Positions 48,378-60,234 are shown, counted from the stretch's first letter. The stretch: 64,000 nucleotides of DNA from Polytrichum commune (GCA_950295325.1 OX485804.1:68114033-68178032); one strand, 5' to 3'. The notes: generated by a model from the sequence alone, not told the origin. Numbers and translations: made by a program.

Positions 48378-49182
48378 TTGTAATGTAACTAGAATTATTA
48401 AGGAATATTCTAACTACATGTGCCAGTGTGTAAGCAGAAAAAGATGAGAGCTAGACAACTCTCGGTTGAGGATGAATGGAAAGGAGTAAGACAACTCCAG
48501 ATTGACAACATGTGCACTGGAGTTAGACAGCTCCGCATTTAGTGCATTGGAACTAGACCATTCCAAGTGAGAACAAGTGCACATGAGTTAGACAACTCTC
48601 GATGAGGTGCACAGGAGTTAGACCACTCCATGGATAAAGCTAGTTGGAATTAGACAGTTCCAACTAGAAGATTGACTAGTTGGAATTAGACAATTCCAAC
48701 TAAGAGAAAGGTTGGATGAACCAAGTTGGAATTAGACAGTTCCAACTGGAATGAAGGATGAATGTATTTAGTTGGAAATTAGACAGTTCCAACTAGAAAG
48801 AAGAATGGATGAATCCAATTGGAATTAGACAGTTCCAATTGGAAGAATGGAATTGAGATAAGAGATGAAAGAAGGTTCTAGAAGAACCATAGATAGAAGA
48901 TTCATAGTAGAACTATGAGATAGAGCTATGAATAGAATACTTTTACTATATGTAAATATAGAAAGTAAAAGTAGTGCTTCGGCATAAAAGGAAGCTCGGG
49001 GGAGGAGAGAGGATCTTTTTTGTCTCTCTCCTATGGTCGGGTGGTAGAGCTTCATTGACCAAACTTTATTTGGTTGCGGTTTGTACTTAGAGGAAGAAAT
49101 AAAATTGGTGTTGGTTTCAATTCTTTACTTTGAGATTTTGTGGTCAAGACACAAATTGCCAACCGGTGAGAGGTGCGTAATA
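48378..49182. mobile_element. Solo-LTR-like insertion with hairpin array
   Basis: The 805-base insertion has a 5-bp target duplication ATATT. The paralogous empty site (GGTTCATATTCTACAAG) is near 9650. It begins TGTAATGTAAC and contains, late in the element, a TATA-like CATAAAAGG (48984), a downstream pyrimidine-rich segment and AATAAAA (49098), so U3-R-U5 order is plausible. The end is ...GTAATA rather than the usual CA. The first half carries about 11 short hairpins with a shared loop. No reverse transcriptase remains. Confidence 0.7.
48440..48845. repeat. Array of about 11 hairpins with TTAGACAR loop
   Basis: Each unit is an inverted repeat around TAGACA: for example GAGAG-CTAGACAA-CTCTC, GGAG-TTAGACAG-CTCC, TTGGAA-CTAGACCA-TTCCAA, AGTTGGAA-TTAGACAG-TTCCAACT and AATTGGAA-TTAGACAG-TTCCAATT. 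Stem sequence changes from unit to unit but both sides change together, while the loop stays. Spacing is irregular (about 25-65 bases). Confidence 0.85.
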
Positions 49183-49514
49183 ATATTCTACAAGAAGTGG
49201 GTGTTGACCTAAAAGTATATATTTAAGGCATGCTTAGCTTAAGACATACAAGCATCCTTTTGTTACCTTTCTCAATCGAACACCTACAGACGATAGGTGT
49301 GTGTGTTAAGTAAGGATCAAGAACAAACACCACAAAGACACATGTTTAACAAAGATTAGATTATGTGTTCAATCTTTAATACACTCAATAATGAACACCA
49401 TTAGAAGAACACATGTATTCAACTAAGAAACCAACAAACATGCACTTCCAATAATGACAACTAAATTAGGGAAAGTTTGATCTTCAATCAATTTTTTGTT
49501 GGTGTTTCATCTTA

Positions 49515-50070
49515 GGGGCACTTTATATTAGGGCCCATTTGGAGTTGGGCCCATTTGGAGTTGAGCCCACTTGGACTTGAAGTGGGCCTTAACTTTAGCC
49601 CTACTTTACCAAGTGGGCCGTAGAGTGGGCCTTGCAATATAAAGTCCATAGGCCCACTTGTAGGGCCCAAATTGGAAATTCTACTTTAAAGTGGGCCTTC
49701 CAAATGGGCCTAGGGACTTCATATTGTAAGGCCCAATCCACAGCCCACTTGGGCTTAAATGAATTATGCCCTTGCTTGAACTAAAGTCATAAAGTCATAA
49801 AGTCATAAATGACCATATGACGGAAGTTGGGTGAAGTGGGCCGAAGTTGCAAAGTGGGTCTCCATAAACCCTCGACCCAATTTTTTGACATCGGCCCATT
49901 TCTTTCCCTCCAAAACGCCGCCATGTCACCCGCCACGTAAGCTTTAGGAGAAGCAGGCCGACTCTCAATATAAAGCCCTTGGGCCCATATTAGGGCCCAT
50001 TTGGGCAATCTAAGCACTCTTATTGGTTGGTGCCTAGGGTTTGGAAATGGGCCCTAATATAAAGTGCCCC
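49515..50070. mobile_element. PIF/Harbinger-like MITE, 556 bp
   Basis: The ends GGGGCACTTTATATTAGGGC and GCCCTAATATAAAGTGCCCC are perfect inverted repeats with TTA duplicated outside. Blocks A and B show the uninterrupted sequence (TTTCATTGTAGATTTGC). The interior is rich in GGGCCCA and AAGTGGGCC repeats, a self-similar structure typical of MITE expansion. Non-coding. Confidence 0.88.
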
Positions 50071-50389
50071 TTAGATTTACTAATACAACACGTTTCGTTT
50101 GTGTGAATCTAATCGGTAGAAGTTGGAGTACACTCCAAAACCAAAAACAACACACACATGCATACTAAGCTACGGTATATTCATCATGCAAAGGACGTGA
50201 AGTGCCCGGATATTAATTTATTTTGAAGTGTTGCTTGCTGTCATCATCTGATCTGAGATTGAATGCTGGAAGTCCACAAACATGGGCCTCAATAGCCGCC
50301 CGAGCACGTGGATGTTATCCGTGCACCATACTTTTGGGGGCACCTTAGACCTCCCCCTATGACCTTTTCGGGGGAGGTAGATACAAATT

Positions 50390-50944
50390 TTTTTTGGACC
50401 TGACCGAAAACTTCTGCCCACCCCGCCCAACGTTCAAGATTGAAGCCCTTATATGAGTTTCATTTTGAAGGGTTCTCAAATTTCAACCCTTCGGTTTCGG
50501 TTGAAGGGCCGGTTCAATTCCAAGTTGTTAATCTAAGAATATAGAAATGAAATACAAAACTCATATTAAACTTGTGCATGAATTGTCTGGTACATGTTTT
50601 CAGTACAGTGTGAAGAATTAAGAATCAACCATCTAACTCCACTTCTTGTAGTGACAGTGTCCTACGCTTGTTGGTTCTTGTGGCGGGCAGATTATATTGA
50701 GGGTTTCAAGTGACGTCTTCATTTTCAATTTGGGGTTGCGTTTCGAAGGGTTGTTTTGAGAGGGGTATATTTTGAAGGGCCAAATCGTGTTTGAAGGGCA
50801 TTGAAGACTTCAATCTTGAACATTGACCCCGCCCGACTTCAAAAAAACCATTGCTCTTGCATTTTTGGAGGCTACTTATCCACAAATCTCATATTGAGTG
50901 CACTTCACCTTCAAGGTCCAAAATCCTATATATATGTATATATT

Positions 50945-50987
<43 letters not shown>

Positions 50988-51499
50988 CCACTTAGTAAAG
51001 AAGCAATTGACTTGGATTTCATTCCAAAAGTGAAAGTGTCAACAAAACACGTAATTAACTTGGAAGTCAAAAACATTACAAAATCCTCATTAGCATTGAT
51101 GTTATAACTTTTGTAACTTACCATTTGAAAGGGTCTTTGTCATTCTAGAATGAAACTTAAAATACTGTGTTGATTGTAGCATGTATGTTTTATAGTAGTT
51201 TAGGTAATGTGGCTTGATTACATTTGATCAAGCTTAATTAGTTTGAATGCGTATGAATACTTGTGAAAGTAGGAGGCATTACCTAAACTACTATATAAAA
51301 TATACATAGTGAAATCAACACAGTAATTTAAGTTTCATTTTAGAATGACAAAGACCCCTTCAAATGATAAGTCACAAAAGTTAGAACATCAATGCTAATG
51401 AGGATTTTGTAATGTTTTTGACTTCCAAGTTAATTACGTGCTTTATTGACACTTTCAATTCTGGATTGAAATCCTAGTCAATTGCTTCTTTACTAAATG

Positions 51500-51536
<37 letters not shown>

Positions 51537-51690
51537 TGATTGGATTTTGGACCTTGAAGGTGAAGTGCACTCAATATGGAATTTGTGGATAAGTGGCCCT
51601 TTAAAATGCAAGGGCAATGGTCTTTTTGAAGTCGGGTGGGGTAGGCAAAAGTTTTCGGTCGGGTCCCAAAAATCTCGATTTCTTTTGGGG
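50390..51690. mobile_element. Second foldback element, with nested MITE
   Basis: The arms (left from GACCTGACCGAAAAC; right to GTTTTCGGTCGGGTC) are inverted copies meeting at a centre near 51230 (CTTGATTACATTTGATCAAG). They are related to the element at 26883-28139. (TG)n and (AC)n runs at about 50960-50988 and 51506-51533 sit at mirror positions in the two arms, so the microsatellite seed was present before the arms were inverted, or is kept by exchange between them. Confidence 0.75.
50432..50821. mobile_element. MITE nested in the left arm of the foldback
   Basis: The ends GTTCAAGATTGAAG and CTTCAATCTTGAAC are perfect inverted repeats, with GAAGGG/CCCTTC repeats inside. It splits the arm sequence ACCCCGCCC(A/G)AC, which appears on both sides as a target duplication of about 11-12 bases, apart from a few extra bases at the right. 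A Mutator-like size, but uncertain. Confidence 0.65.
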
Positions 51691-51699
51691 GTTGCCCTT

Positions 51700-54340
51700 G
51701 CCCATATCTAACATTAAACATCTCTTTTGGTTGCATTGTGTGGGACCGAGCTATCACATGAGGAAAATCTTCCTTAGATCAGGGATTCCCCATTTAAGGT
51801 AGATGAGGCTAATTTGGTTAGCTTCCTTAATCAGACACTTATTTTTTGCTCCTAATTGGCGGTACAATCACTTTAATTCGGTGGGTGAGTAATACATCAT
51901 GATTTAGCCACTGCCTCGATGATATGTATTTGGGCTAGTCACATTTGATTGTTAATTACAATTTTGATACCCACGGGTAGGTTCTTTGATACCATTATAG
52001 TTGATGTTGATTATTGGTATCATAGATTCACCTGTATAGTAGATCAACACTAGTGGAGACCCTTGCCCGAAAACGTGTTAGTTGTAGAATTAATCATGTG
52101 CGCCGGCCGTAACTTGAAAAGTAGTTTCGGAAATTGGGCCCAAGTTTTTGGATTTGGTTAGGACTCCGTATAAAATCTTGGGTTGTCGGAAGTTGGGAGG
52201 TTTCATTTTTCTCGGCCAAATCCCACAAAGCTCACATCCTTTCTCTGCCAAGTGAATTTAGTGCCACTCATTTGGCACTTGGTTTTGAAAAAGTGAAAGT
52301 AGTTACAATGAGCATGCACCCAAAGTGAATTTGAACCAAGAGTTCCGCTCAAAGAGTCAACCAATAAGAATTATTAGATTCTTGGCCCAACTTGCTTTTA
52401 AGCCTCCACCTAAAGTGGACCGTTAGTATGATACGGATAACATTACCCAACCCAAAGGTCTTAACTCCGGCGCGGAGTTCGATGCGGCTCCCGGGAGGTT
52501 CGGATGCCAGCTCCGGTGGGTTCGGGTGGGTTGGGGCAAAAATTGCCCCCTATTTTTTTGATTGGGTGGGGCCTTACTTGATCTCATAAGGGGCCTCCTA
52601 GAGTAATTTGGGGCCGTAGAACCCAAATTTAGCCAAAAAAAACCAAAAAAAGTCATCAAGGGGCCAAAACGGGGAGGGCCAGAAAAATGGACCCACCGGA
52701 GCTGGCATCCGAACCTCCCCGGAGCCGCATCGGAGCCGCATCGAACTCCGCGCCGGAGTTAAGACCTTTGGGTTGGGTAATGTTAGGGCGTTCACATACG
52801 AATATTCCTAGGGCAGCCATGACTGGTGAGGAAACTATTGTATAGCTTCTATAAACATTGATAAAGAGAATGGCCTTTTCCGTGTTAAGGTATGCCTAAG
52901 TTGATAGAAATTTCCCCATAGCCTTAGGAGACTGGGGATTTACCCACTCCTTTGTCACAAATTCTCCCGGACTAGGGGAGCTTGAAGAACTATCTACCAT
53001 TACCTCCGTCTTTGTACATTATACTAAATATTGTATTTAGTATCATATAGTATTTTATGTCACTGGTAAAGCTTTTATAATGACACTTGTTTTGAATAAG
53101 TTTACAAGTGCTCTCATCTCAACTTGCTTTCGATTTATCCATTGTCCGAAATCCTACCTGCTCTGTGGGGGTTGTTGATGTGCGGTTGCATGTATGCTCT
53201 TGCTCGATCACCCACTCTTTTGTGGAATAATGCATGAGATCCATGCCAATTTAGTAAGTGACAATTTTTGCAACATCGTATATCTTTAATGCTCGGATTT
53301 TTCTTACAAGGAACGACAAAGAATGTTAACTTAGGTTCAATTGGTGTTAGTGACACTACATGTGTAGTTTACAAGTAGTATTGAGCAAGACAAAGGGAAT
53401 TGGTGACGCTTAAGGAAAAAATTAGAGTAGTTTTTCATCTTAGGAATGGAAATTGCATCAAGGAGCCAAGATCAAATGTATTTTGCCACATGCGCAAGGG
53501 ATGAATTGGCACTCCACCTCCTTCCCCTCCATTTAATTGGTGCAACCTCCTTTAGATCACGATGTAATAAGTAATGCATGAGGGAAGTGCATTGGGGAAA
53601 TAAAGACACCGTGCGAGGGCTGAACATATATAGGTGTCCATGTTCCCACTCTCTTTAATGCATTAATGAATGCAAAGGTCCAAGGACGGATTTCAACGGC
53701 TCTGATTATTTGGAGAAACGTAGTGACTTGCCTAAAAACGTAATGCACTCCGAAATACATGGGATGCAATATGCAAAGGAAGGGTATCTCATATTCTAAA
53801 GGGAAATTCGACTTGGATCGTAAGTACGTGAAGAGTTGAAACAACACTGAAAGACTTCCTAACGCCTACACAGCGTTGCAACTTCAGCTGCTTCCACTGG
53901 ACGATCGAGATGATTGATGTTGTTGTGAAGCCTCTCCTTCTGCGAATTCGCTTGACGGGACTGCGAAAGTGGCTGGCATTGGAGATTTCGGAGAGAGCGC
54001 AACAATGCTTTCCCAGAGGGTGTTTTACGAAAAACGTAGTTGGGTGGAGTACGAGGGTCCTCCCAAATGGCGACCTCTTGTATATGCAGCAGTGCTCCAT
54101 CTTCGATACTGATCAACGCTCCCTCATTTCAACACCCAACCCATTAATTGAAGCAAGGAACCACTTGACAAAACAGTACTCAGTGTAAATATCAATGCAC
54201 AGGGTGTTGAAAGCCTCACCTCCTAGGTGTTCGTTTAAGATCAGAGACCGAATTACGCACATCTACCTTATGCTGTCGTAGCTAATCTCAGTGAGGAAAG
54301 GGCTGTGCTGGAATGTGTTGCGAGTGTTGAGCACGTCCAT
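51700..54340. other. Intergenic repeats, no supported gene
   Basis: Apart from the MITE at 52440-52783 I see no bounded element. The minus-strand frame 53859-54116 (SIEDGALLHIQEVAIWEDPR) is open but unrecognised and unsupported by splice sites or a second copy. Around 53330-53400 there is an inverted relative of the repeat near 20700. Confidence 0.45.
52440..52783. mobile_element. TA-flanked GC-rich MITE, 344 bp
   Basis: Inverted ends of about 100 bases start ACATTACCCAACCCAAAGG and run through CTTAACTCCGGCGCGGAGTT. They are flanked by TA, fitting Tc1/mariner-type MITEs. The right arm has an extra tandem copy of GGAGCCGCATC. GC content is far above the surroundings. Non-coding. Confidence 0.8.
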
Positions 54341-54359
54341 ACATTCTTGCTCTACTTAC

Positions 54360-54470
54360 ACAACCATGTCGACGCGGGGCTCGAAGGCAACCGCGTGGAT
54401 GATGGCCTTGTCGTCCGTCGTCGGGAGGGTGGTGGGGGATAGAGGCCATGCGCTGCCGCGTCTCAATTAG
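54360..54470 (-). pseudogene. Partial copy of the F-box 3' exon
   Basis: The stretch matching CGACG(C/T)GGGGCTC(G/A)AAGGC and GGCCTTGTCGT.(C/T)GTCGTCGGG duplicates the last part of F-box exon 3 (about 55012-55090). Only the C-terminal end is present and the frame breaks. A small tandem duplication immediately downstream of the F-box gene. Confidence 0.7.
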
Positions 54471-55002
54471 CGCGAGATGAGTAGCAAAAACTTATTCATG
54501 TCCGAAGCCACTTTCCTTGTCTTTCTAGGAGCTCATACGAATATCTTACCCATTATCAAAGTGAAGATTCTTGGGTTCAGTAAATGGCCATAGCCCTCCG
54601 TCCCAAACTTGGTTGACTATTGATTCACTTAGAATGATTACAACATTTCTTTGCATGCAGTCCAATTCCTTTCAAACATATGTCTTTTAAAAGGTATCTG
54701 TTCATGGAGCCACACCAAACCACGACATACTACCTAAATATTGGGTATCTTAGTAAGAAACGTGACCAATGAACAGGCAGAACTGACTGCTAATTACAGA
54801 TGAACCGGTTGGAGTTCAAGACTTCAGGAAAATTACCCATCATTGTAGAGAAATCTATGGAATATATCTCAAACTAGTAATCGAAAAACCAAAAAAATAC
54901 AACATGTAACTGGTTGGACTTGGAAATACTAGTATTTGGACCGATCATGCCCAAAAATCTCCCCGGACACTGACCGCAACCACCTCAATATGGGTGTCCA
55001 CC

Positions 55003-58000
55003 TCACACGACCACGTCGAGGCGGGGCTCAAAGGCGACCGCATGGATGGCGGCCTTGTCGTTTGTCGTCGGGAGGGTGGTCATGGGGCGGAGCGGCATCC
55101 GCCGCCACGTCCTCTTGCGCAACTCACACACCAGCAACATCTTGAGCTGCCGGCGTTGCACGGCGTACATGAGCACCAGGGCGTGTGCCCCTACGCACCG
55201 GACGTCGGGGCCGTAGCCCAGGAGCTGCTCGCACAACAGGGTGGGCATGCACCGCCCCACTCGCACCCACTCCCACGACATCGTCAAGTCATCCGGATCC
55301 GCGGATATCATCGAGGCGTCTTCTCGGCGAGGAGGAGGAGAGATGGTGGTTGTTGTGGTGAGCTCCAGAAGACAGATGCTCGTCGACGAGATGCTCCTTC
55401 TCAGGCCCGCCACCATCATCAGCTTCCCGCCGCACTCCACCAGCTTGTAGCACTGCAACCGATCTCCGAGCCAACGTCGTTAAGAATTCATCGCTCAGTC
55501 GCGACATTTTTATTGCATGTATAAGGTACGAGGGTCTTAAACAGACACTTTTCTGTCTGCACCCATTTCCTCGGAGGATGAGAGTGAGTGAGAGAGAGCG
55601 AGGGATTGCCTGAATGAGGCTTGCTTCACCTTATCATAGCCTTGAGTTCATATGTGAACCCAGAAACAAACAACTACAGTAGTGCGAGATGATTAGCAAA
55701 TCCAAACTGTGCATGTAGTCACTTCCTTCATAATTTTCAGAGCTCGTATGAGTATCCTATTCATCATCAAAGTGAAGATTCTCTAAGTTATTTAAATGGC
55801 CATAAAGGTCTCCAACATGTTCCCCCTCCATTATGTGACTGTTGCGGACTTAGAAAGGTTGACAAAAGTATGAGCATCTACTCCAATCTTGTTTCAAAAT
55901 GTGTCTTTTTGGTGTCCGTTCTTAGATTTGCGCTTGACCATACACCCCTCAAACATAGGTGTCCATTTAAGATCAAACATTGAATTAGACCCATCTATCT
56001 TAACCGGTTACTCATCCAAGTGGAGAGGACTTATGGCAACTCCCTTGAAGCTCTAGAATATGTGGTTTACATCCATGAGCATATCGATTGCTTCCCATCA
56101 TTGGCGAGGGTGGGTGGATGTCTCACTACTATCACAACTCATCATCGACTCTCTTCTCGCATGTTATGTAGTTTGTAAATATCAATCACAAACTTTTGGT
56201 TTGTGTTTATTAATTTTGATCCAAATCTTCACAAGCGTTGTTGCTGATTGGAGTTCATTAGGACACACTTCCAAACACCGGCCAACTTGTCGGTGATGAA
56301 AATTTGAAACCCCCATCTACATGGAAGTGTGCTCGCTTTTTCAAGCTGTGAAAAAGAATTCAAAAGAGAAGTTGAGGGTTCCAATGGGGGGCGAGGGGGT
56401 GTTGACCTCCTCCCTATTGTAGAACCGGGTCTTTGGCTTTGAGGTGAGTTGAAAAGAAGTTGATTTGACAACCCCTATCACTAATGCATTTCGTCTGCAT
56501 TAATGTCAACTCATTGAGCACAATAATGTCACAAATATGACACTTTCTCTCAATGGAAACTAAGAATGTCACAAAGTTGACAACCAAATATGACATCAAA
56601 TCCAATGGTGTTTTATGCCCCTTGATTCATGTAAGTCTCTATTACAAATTTTCCCTACTGTACACAAATCTTTTTATGCTAAAAATTTCCTATTATCTGA
56701 CATCTTCAAGTTTTTATATATTAGACTTTTTTCATTTTTTTAGGACCTTTGAGGTATGAAGTTCAATAAATCCATTTATGTAACATCCAAAAATAATAAT
56801 AAAATCGGATGCCAACCACATTGCAAGTTGATGTTTGACATCAAAACAAATATCTCTTATGAGCTTCTCCCTACTTCAAATGAAAATACTTTGCCAACAA
56901 AATGCTAGAAGATCCCGTCCAATGCTTTGTAGACATAGGCAAAGTTTAATCTTCTTTGCTCGAACGAGCACCAAATGGAAGTCAACCCTTAGAGCAAGCC
57001 CACTACTTTGTTGTATGCATAGCTATAAACATTTGTCATGAGTGAAAAGTGGATATTATGTTGGAAAATATGTAAAGAGGACTCCCAACCTTCGCCGCAT
57101 CCGCATTGGATTGCGGAAAGTGAATGGGCCATCCACTTCTTCCAACCGATTGAGCCCTTTTCTTGCCACCACAAACTCTCCACAAACATAATGAGACGAC
57201 AATCAATGACCTCATCTCCACTTGGATATCCCCCAAGATCCACCTAAAAATGATTGAACCGCCTTAAATAATCAAACCTTTTTTCAAGCTCTTAAATACC
57301 ATGTCTTCTTGCAAGACAACACGAAACCAAAAAAAAAAAATTGATTTCCCCTAAATGCGGATGTGGATCCTCGAACCAATGTTTTGTAAGATCCGAACAA
57401 CCTATTGATCTTTCGTAAGATCAAAGTAGATCAAAGTAAGACATTATTGCACTGCATAACTCCGAATAGTAATGCACACTAATTGGGATGATTTAGTCGA
57501 AAATCTACGCCTTTTATGACTCATCCAAGTAAGCATGGGAATGGTGGAAAGGGGAGGTAAGAAAAGTGTCATACAATTTGGAAAGAGCGGTGCTTCTGAG
57601 CGAACACTTGGCTCCAGACTTCGGTGGCGGGGTCGAACTTCACCAGGATGTCGGCGACGTAGCACCACGCATAAAGGTTGCCGTTGCACGCAATTGCCAC
57701 CGATCGGTAGTTCCCGGGCTGCACAGCGCCGGACTCGCGCCAACAGTCTGTTTGGGTGTCGTAGAGCTGCGTGGTGGACACCAATTTGTACACCTCTCGC
57801 CGCCCATGGCCGCCTTCTTGCCTTGTGTCCACGGTGCGGTGGATTCCCGACACCATCACCTGTCATCCAATATAATATCCCCTTGTCAAAAAGGAATTCT
57901 TGCAGCACAAGGAATTCGCCTTACAGTACCGTCCCCATACCCGTCGTCTTGGAGGATTAAGGTTGAAAAACGGACGTTTCGACCGACCTTGAAACCGAGC

Positions 58001-60161
58001 TCGGTAGGTTAAGGTTAGGCGCGTGTCAAGGTTGGAATTCACTCTCACCTTGGTCCACCGAACTGCGTGTCAAAACCGGCGTTTTGGAACGTGTGGGACC
58101 GCCCCCCACATGAGCAAGACCAAACTTGGAGAGAGTATGAGTTCAGTACATCTAGCATAACATATTTAAGTAGCCTATTTAGGTTGTGGCGCAAATGGAA
58201 TGATGCCTGGGTCATTCGCTTACCCTAAGAATGACTCCATTTTGGGCACACTCCTCCAATTGAATTTTATAGGTGGGAGAAGGCTTTGTGTCCGAAGCTA
58301 GGCAACAATGAGGAGAGGATCAATGAGAGCTTGCCACTTGACTATGGCATTCATGCATGTGATCAAGGACCTTCATTCTTAACATTCCTGAAGCTGGAAT
58401 AGAAAGAGAGCGCCCTTACACATGCTTAAGAATGTTTCGGAAGCCTAACAGAAGAGAACGGCTTAAAAGCGAGAATAAAATATGATAGGATTCACACAGG
58501 GGTAGAAGCAGGTCACTCTAAATCAATGAATGGGCAGGTAGGCCATTTCCAAAAGTGAGAGATACCCATCATCTGGTCACACTACTAATTTGCCCTAATT
58601 TCTGAGAGCTTCATCAGCTACAATCTGTACAAAGCAGCAGGACTCATTGAACTACTTTCCTCCTTTCGCACTTCAGCAGTTGCCTGCAACAATTATCTTC
58701 CTTAAAAATCATGGTGAGTTGAAGATCTGACTTGCAGACAAAATTGAGGTGGCTCAGATGCAGTGATGCAGTTTTACAGGAAATCGAGGGAGATAGTGGC
58801 TTTCACTCCCTCAGATTTAATTAGGCACTTGAGCAAGCATGGGTAGCAGATTAAAGATGGTAGTATTATGTAACCTCGCAGTTGTTGTCCGCTGTGCATT
58901 AATGATCTGACTTTTATATACCACTCGCGCACGGTGAACATCAGACATTTCGGAACGTCAAGGACCCTCCCACAAGTTGGGGAGCCACCAATTTGTGCAC
59001 CGAGAACGTTTGACGTCCGATCACAGTGTTTAAAACAGTCGTCAAACGTTTTAAAACGTTCAACAACTCTTAACGCATAATAAGAGAAAAGACCAAGTTA
59101 CCTTCCTCGTCACAAATCCCCGGCTTGAGATTGACGACAATTTTATTCAACCTCGTGTGTGAGTCATGACTTTCTACCCAAATCACTTTACCCAAACGTT
59201 GGACAATTGGAACATTCGACGTCTCGAAAAAAATCTGCACTCGCACGCGTGATGCTACTTTTTTAAACATCGGATGTTCGGCGTGTGCGAGTGATGTATT
59301 AAATCGGAGGTGGCTCAGATCATGCTCTGATCGACTATTCTGCAGATTTTAGAGGAAAGTGAGGGAGAATATATTTGATATATATATATAGCGGCCTACA
59401 CCCGCAGAGATTGATTAAGAGGCACTTGGACAAGCTGCACGATGGTTGCAATTGTCAGCAGAATAAAGATGGTGAAAATGTATGATGTAATTAACCTTGT
59501 AGTTGTTGTCCTTGTCAACAACCATGCCGGCAGCGATGAGCAACACCATCTCAAGCATGGGTGGGAGGGTCCTCCATGAATTTGTGAGGGGATTGCACAC
59601 AGCCAAAGTCATGTAACCCCTGGCATCAAACTTGGAGATGAAGCATGCCAACCCTCCATGTGCGGCACACAAGCTAAACCCGTCGTGGCCCAACAGGCCA
59701 GCAAACAGTTTGGGGATCTTGTACCATTTGCCTGGCCCTTCCGGATCGAACGTCAACCCATCGTTGCTGCATTCGCTCGCAGAAAAGTAGAACCAGGAGT
59801 TGCCCCAATTAGCGTTGGAGGCTGCCGAGCGGCCGCATGCTGTCAGAAACCGTGGTTCTTGAATCAACGCGTTCCAAGCCTTGCAAACAGTGCGGAACCG
59901 GAAAAGTGATGGCAGTGGTAATCGGGGAAGAATGTCTTCGATGAGGATGTCTGGGAAATTGCACCAGAGATCAGCGTCCATGGTGCTTGATGCAAGCTGG
60001 TCTAATTCTTTCTGGGTTTTGGTGGCCCGGACAGCGGACACTTGTAAGCAGCTGTCCATTGTTCTGGCTGTGGATGATGCTACTGCTGCTTTCTTGTTAA
60101 CTGCTACAATAGTCTTGGTCACCGGGACCACGACAACTGATTTTGTTTGTCTGGGCTTCAT
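55003..60161 (-). CDS. F-box protein with kelch-like C-terminal domain
   Basis: Three exons on the minus strand: 60161-59496, 57859-57575 and 55452-55003, all phase 0 with GT-AG borders, giving about 466 residues. The start ATG (MKPRQTKS) is the first in frame after a TGA 42 bases upstream. A basic, low-complexity N-terminus is followed by the F-box at about 66-105 (FPDILIEDILPRLPLPSLFR then FRTVCKAWNALI). The C-terminal region has kelch/F-box-associated repeats (CNPLTNSWRTLPPM; YDTQTDCWRESG; GNLYAWCYVADILVKFDPAT; CGGKLMMVAGL). Family role: substrate receptor of an SCF ubiquitin ligase through SKP1. It resembles the plant group with a single-kelch-like C-terminus; the substrate is unknown. 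Poly-Thr and PPPRRE in exon 3 look like a loop expansion. Both introns are long (1.6 and 2.1 kb) and hold repeat DNA. Confidence 0.85.
55453..57574. other. Intron 2 of the F-box gene
   Basis: The 2.1-kb intron contains repeat fragments, for example 55685-55800, related to 8990-9080 and 47440-47540 (GATTAGCAAATCCAAA..GTGCAT). No nested gene is recognised. Confidence 0.6.
58740..59520. repeat. Intronic direct duplication spanning the splice donor
   Basis: The segment 58740-58895 (GAGGTGGCTCAGAT .. CTCGCAGTTGTTGTCC) is a diverged copy of 59305-59520 (GAGGTGGCTCAGAT .. CTTGTAGTTGTTGTCC), which contains the 3' end of exon 1 and its donor. The inner copy has altered donor-side sequence. The MITE at 58916-59308 lies between the copies. 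Confidence 0.6.
58916..59308. mobile_element. MITE-like insertion in F-box intron 1
   Basis: The ends are imperfect inverted repeats of about 40 bases: TCTGACTTTTATATACCACT then CGCGCACGGTGAACATCAGA at the left, and the complement of TCCGATTTAATACATCACTC then GCACACGCCGAACATCCGAT at the right. The interior has repeated AACGTT-containing motifs. The target duplication is not clear. Confidence 0.6.
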
Positions 60162-60234
60162 TCTTCGATCGGAACATGCAGTTCGAATCTCAAATGCCAA
60201 ATCTCAAAAGCTAATTCTGCTGAAGGAGTGAAAA

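Larger units (their letters stand above)
43000..50330. repeat. Repeat block paralogous to 6.5-10.3 kb
   Basis: Colinear with 6.55-10.3 kb, interrupted by the elements at 43528-44966, 48378-49182 and 49515-50070, for which the first block gives empty sites. It has microsatellites (AC)n near 46857-46872 and (TG)n/(G)n near 48196-48228. Several short frames are not shared with the first block. No gene is supported. Confidence 0.65.

Noticed and set aside
48440-48845. CRISPR array
   Set aside because: Repeats are hairpins with changing stems and irregular spacing in a plant LTR; no fixed repeat-spacer structure or cas genes.
54994-55524. 176-codon plus-strand frame
   Set aside because: Antisense to GC-rich F-box exon 3, which has clear splice sites and family similarity.
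57535-58012. Two long plus-strand frames of about 140-150 codons
   Set aside because: Antisense shadows of the second F-box exon.
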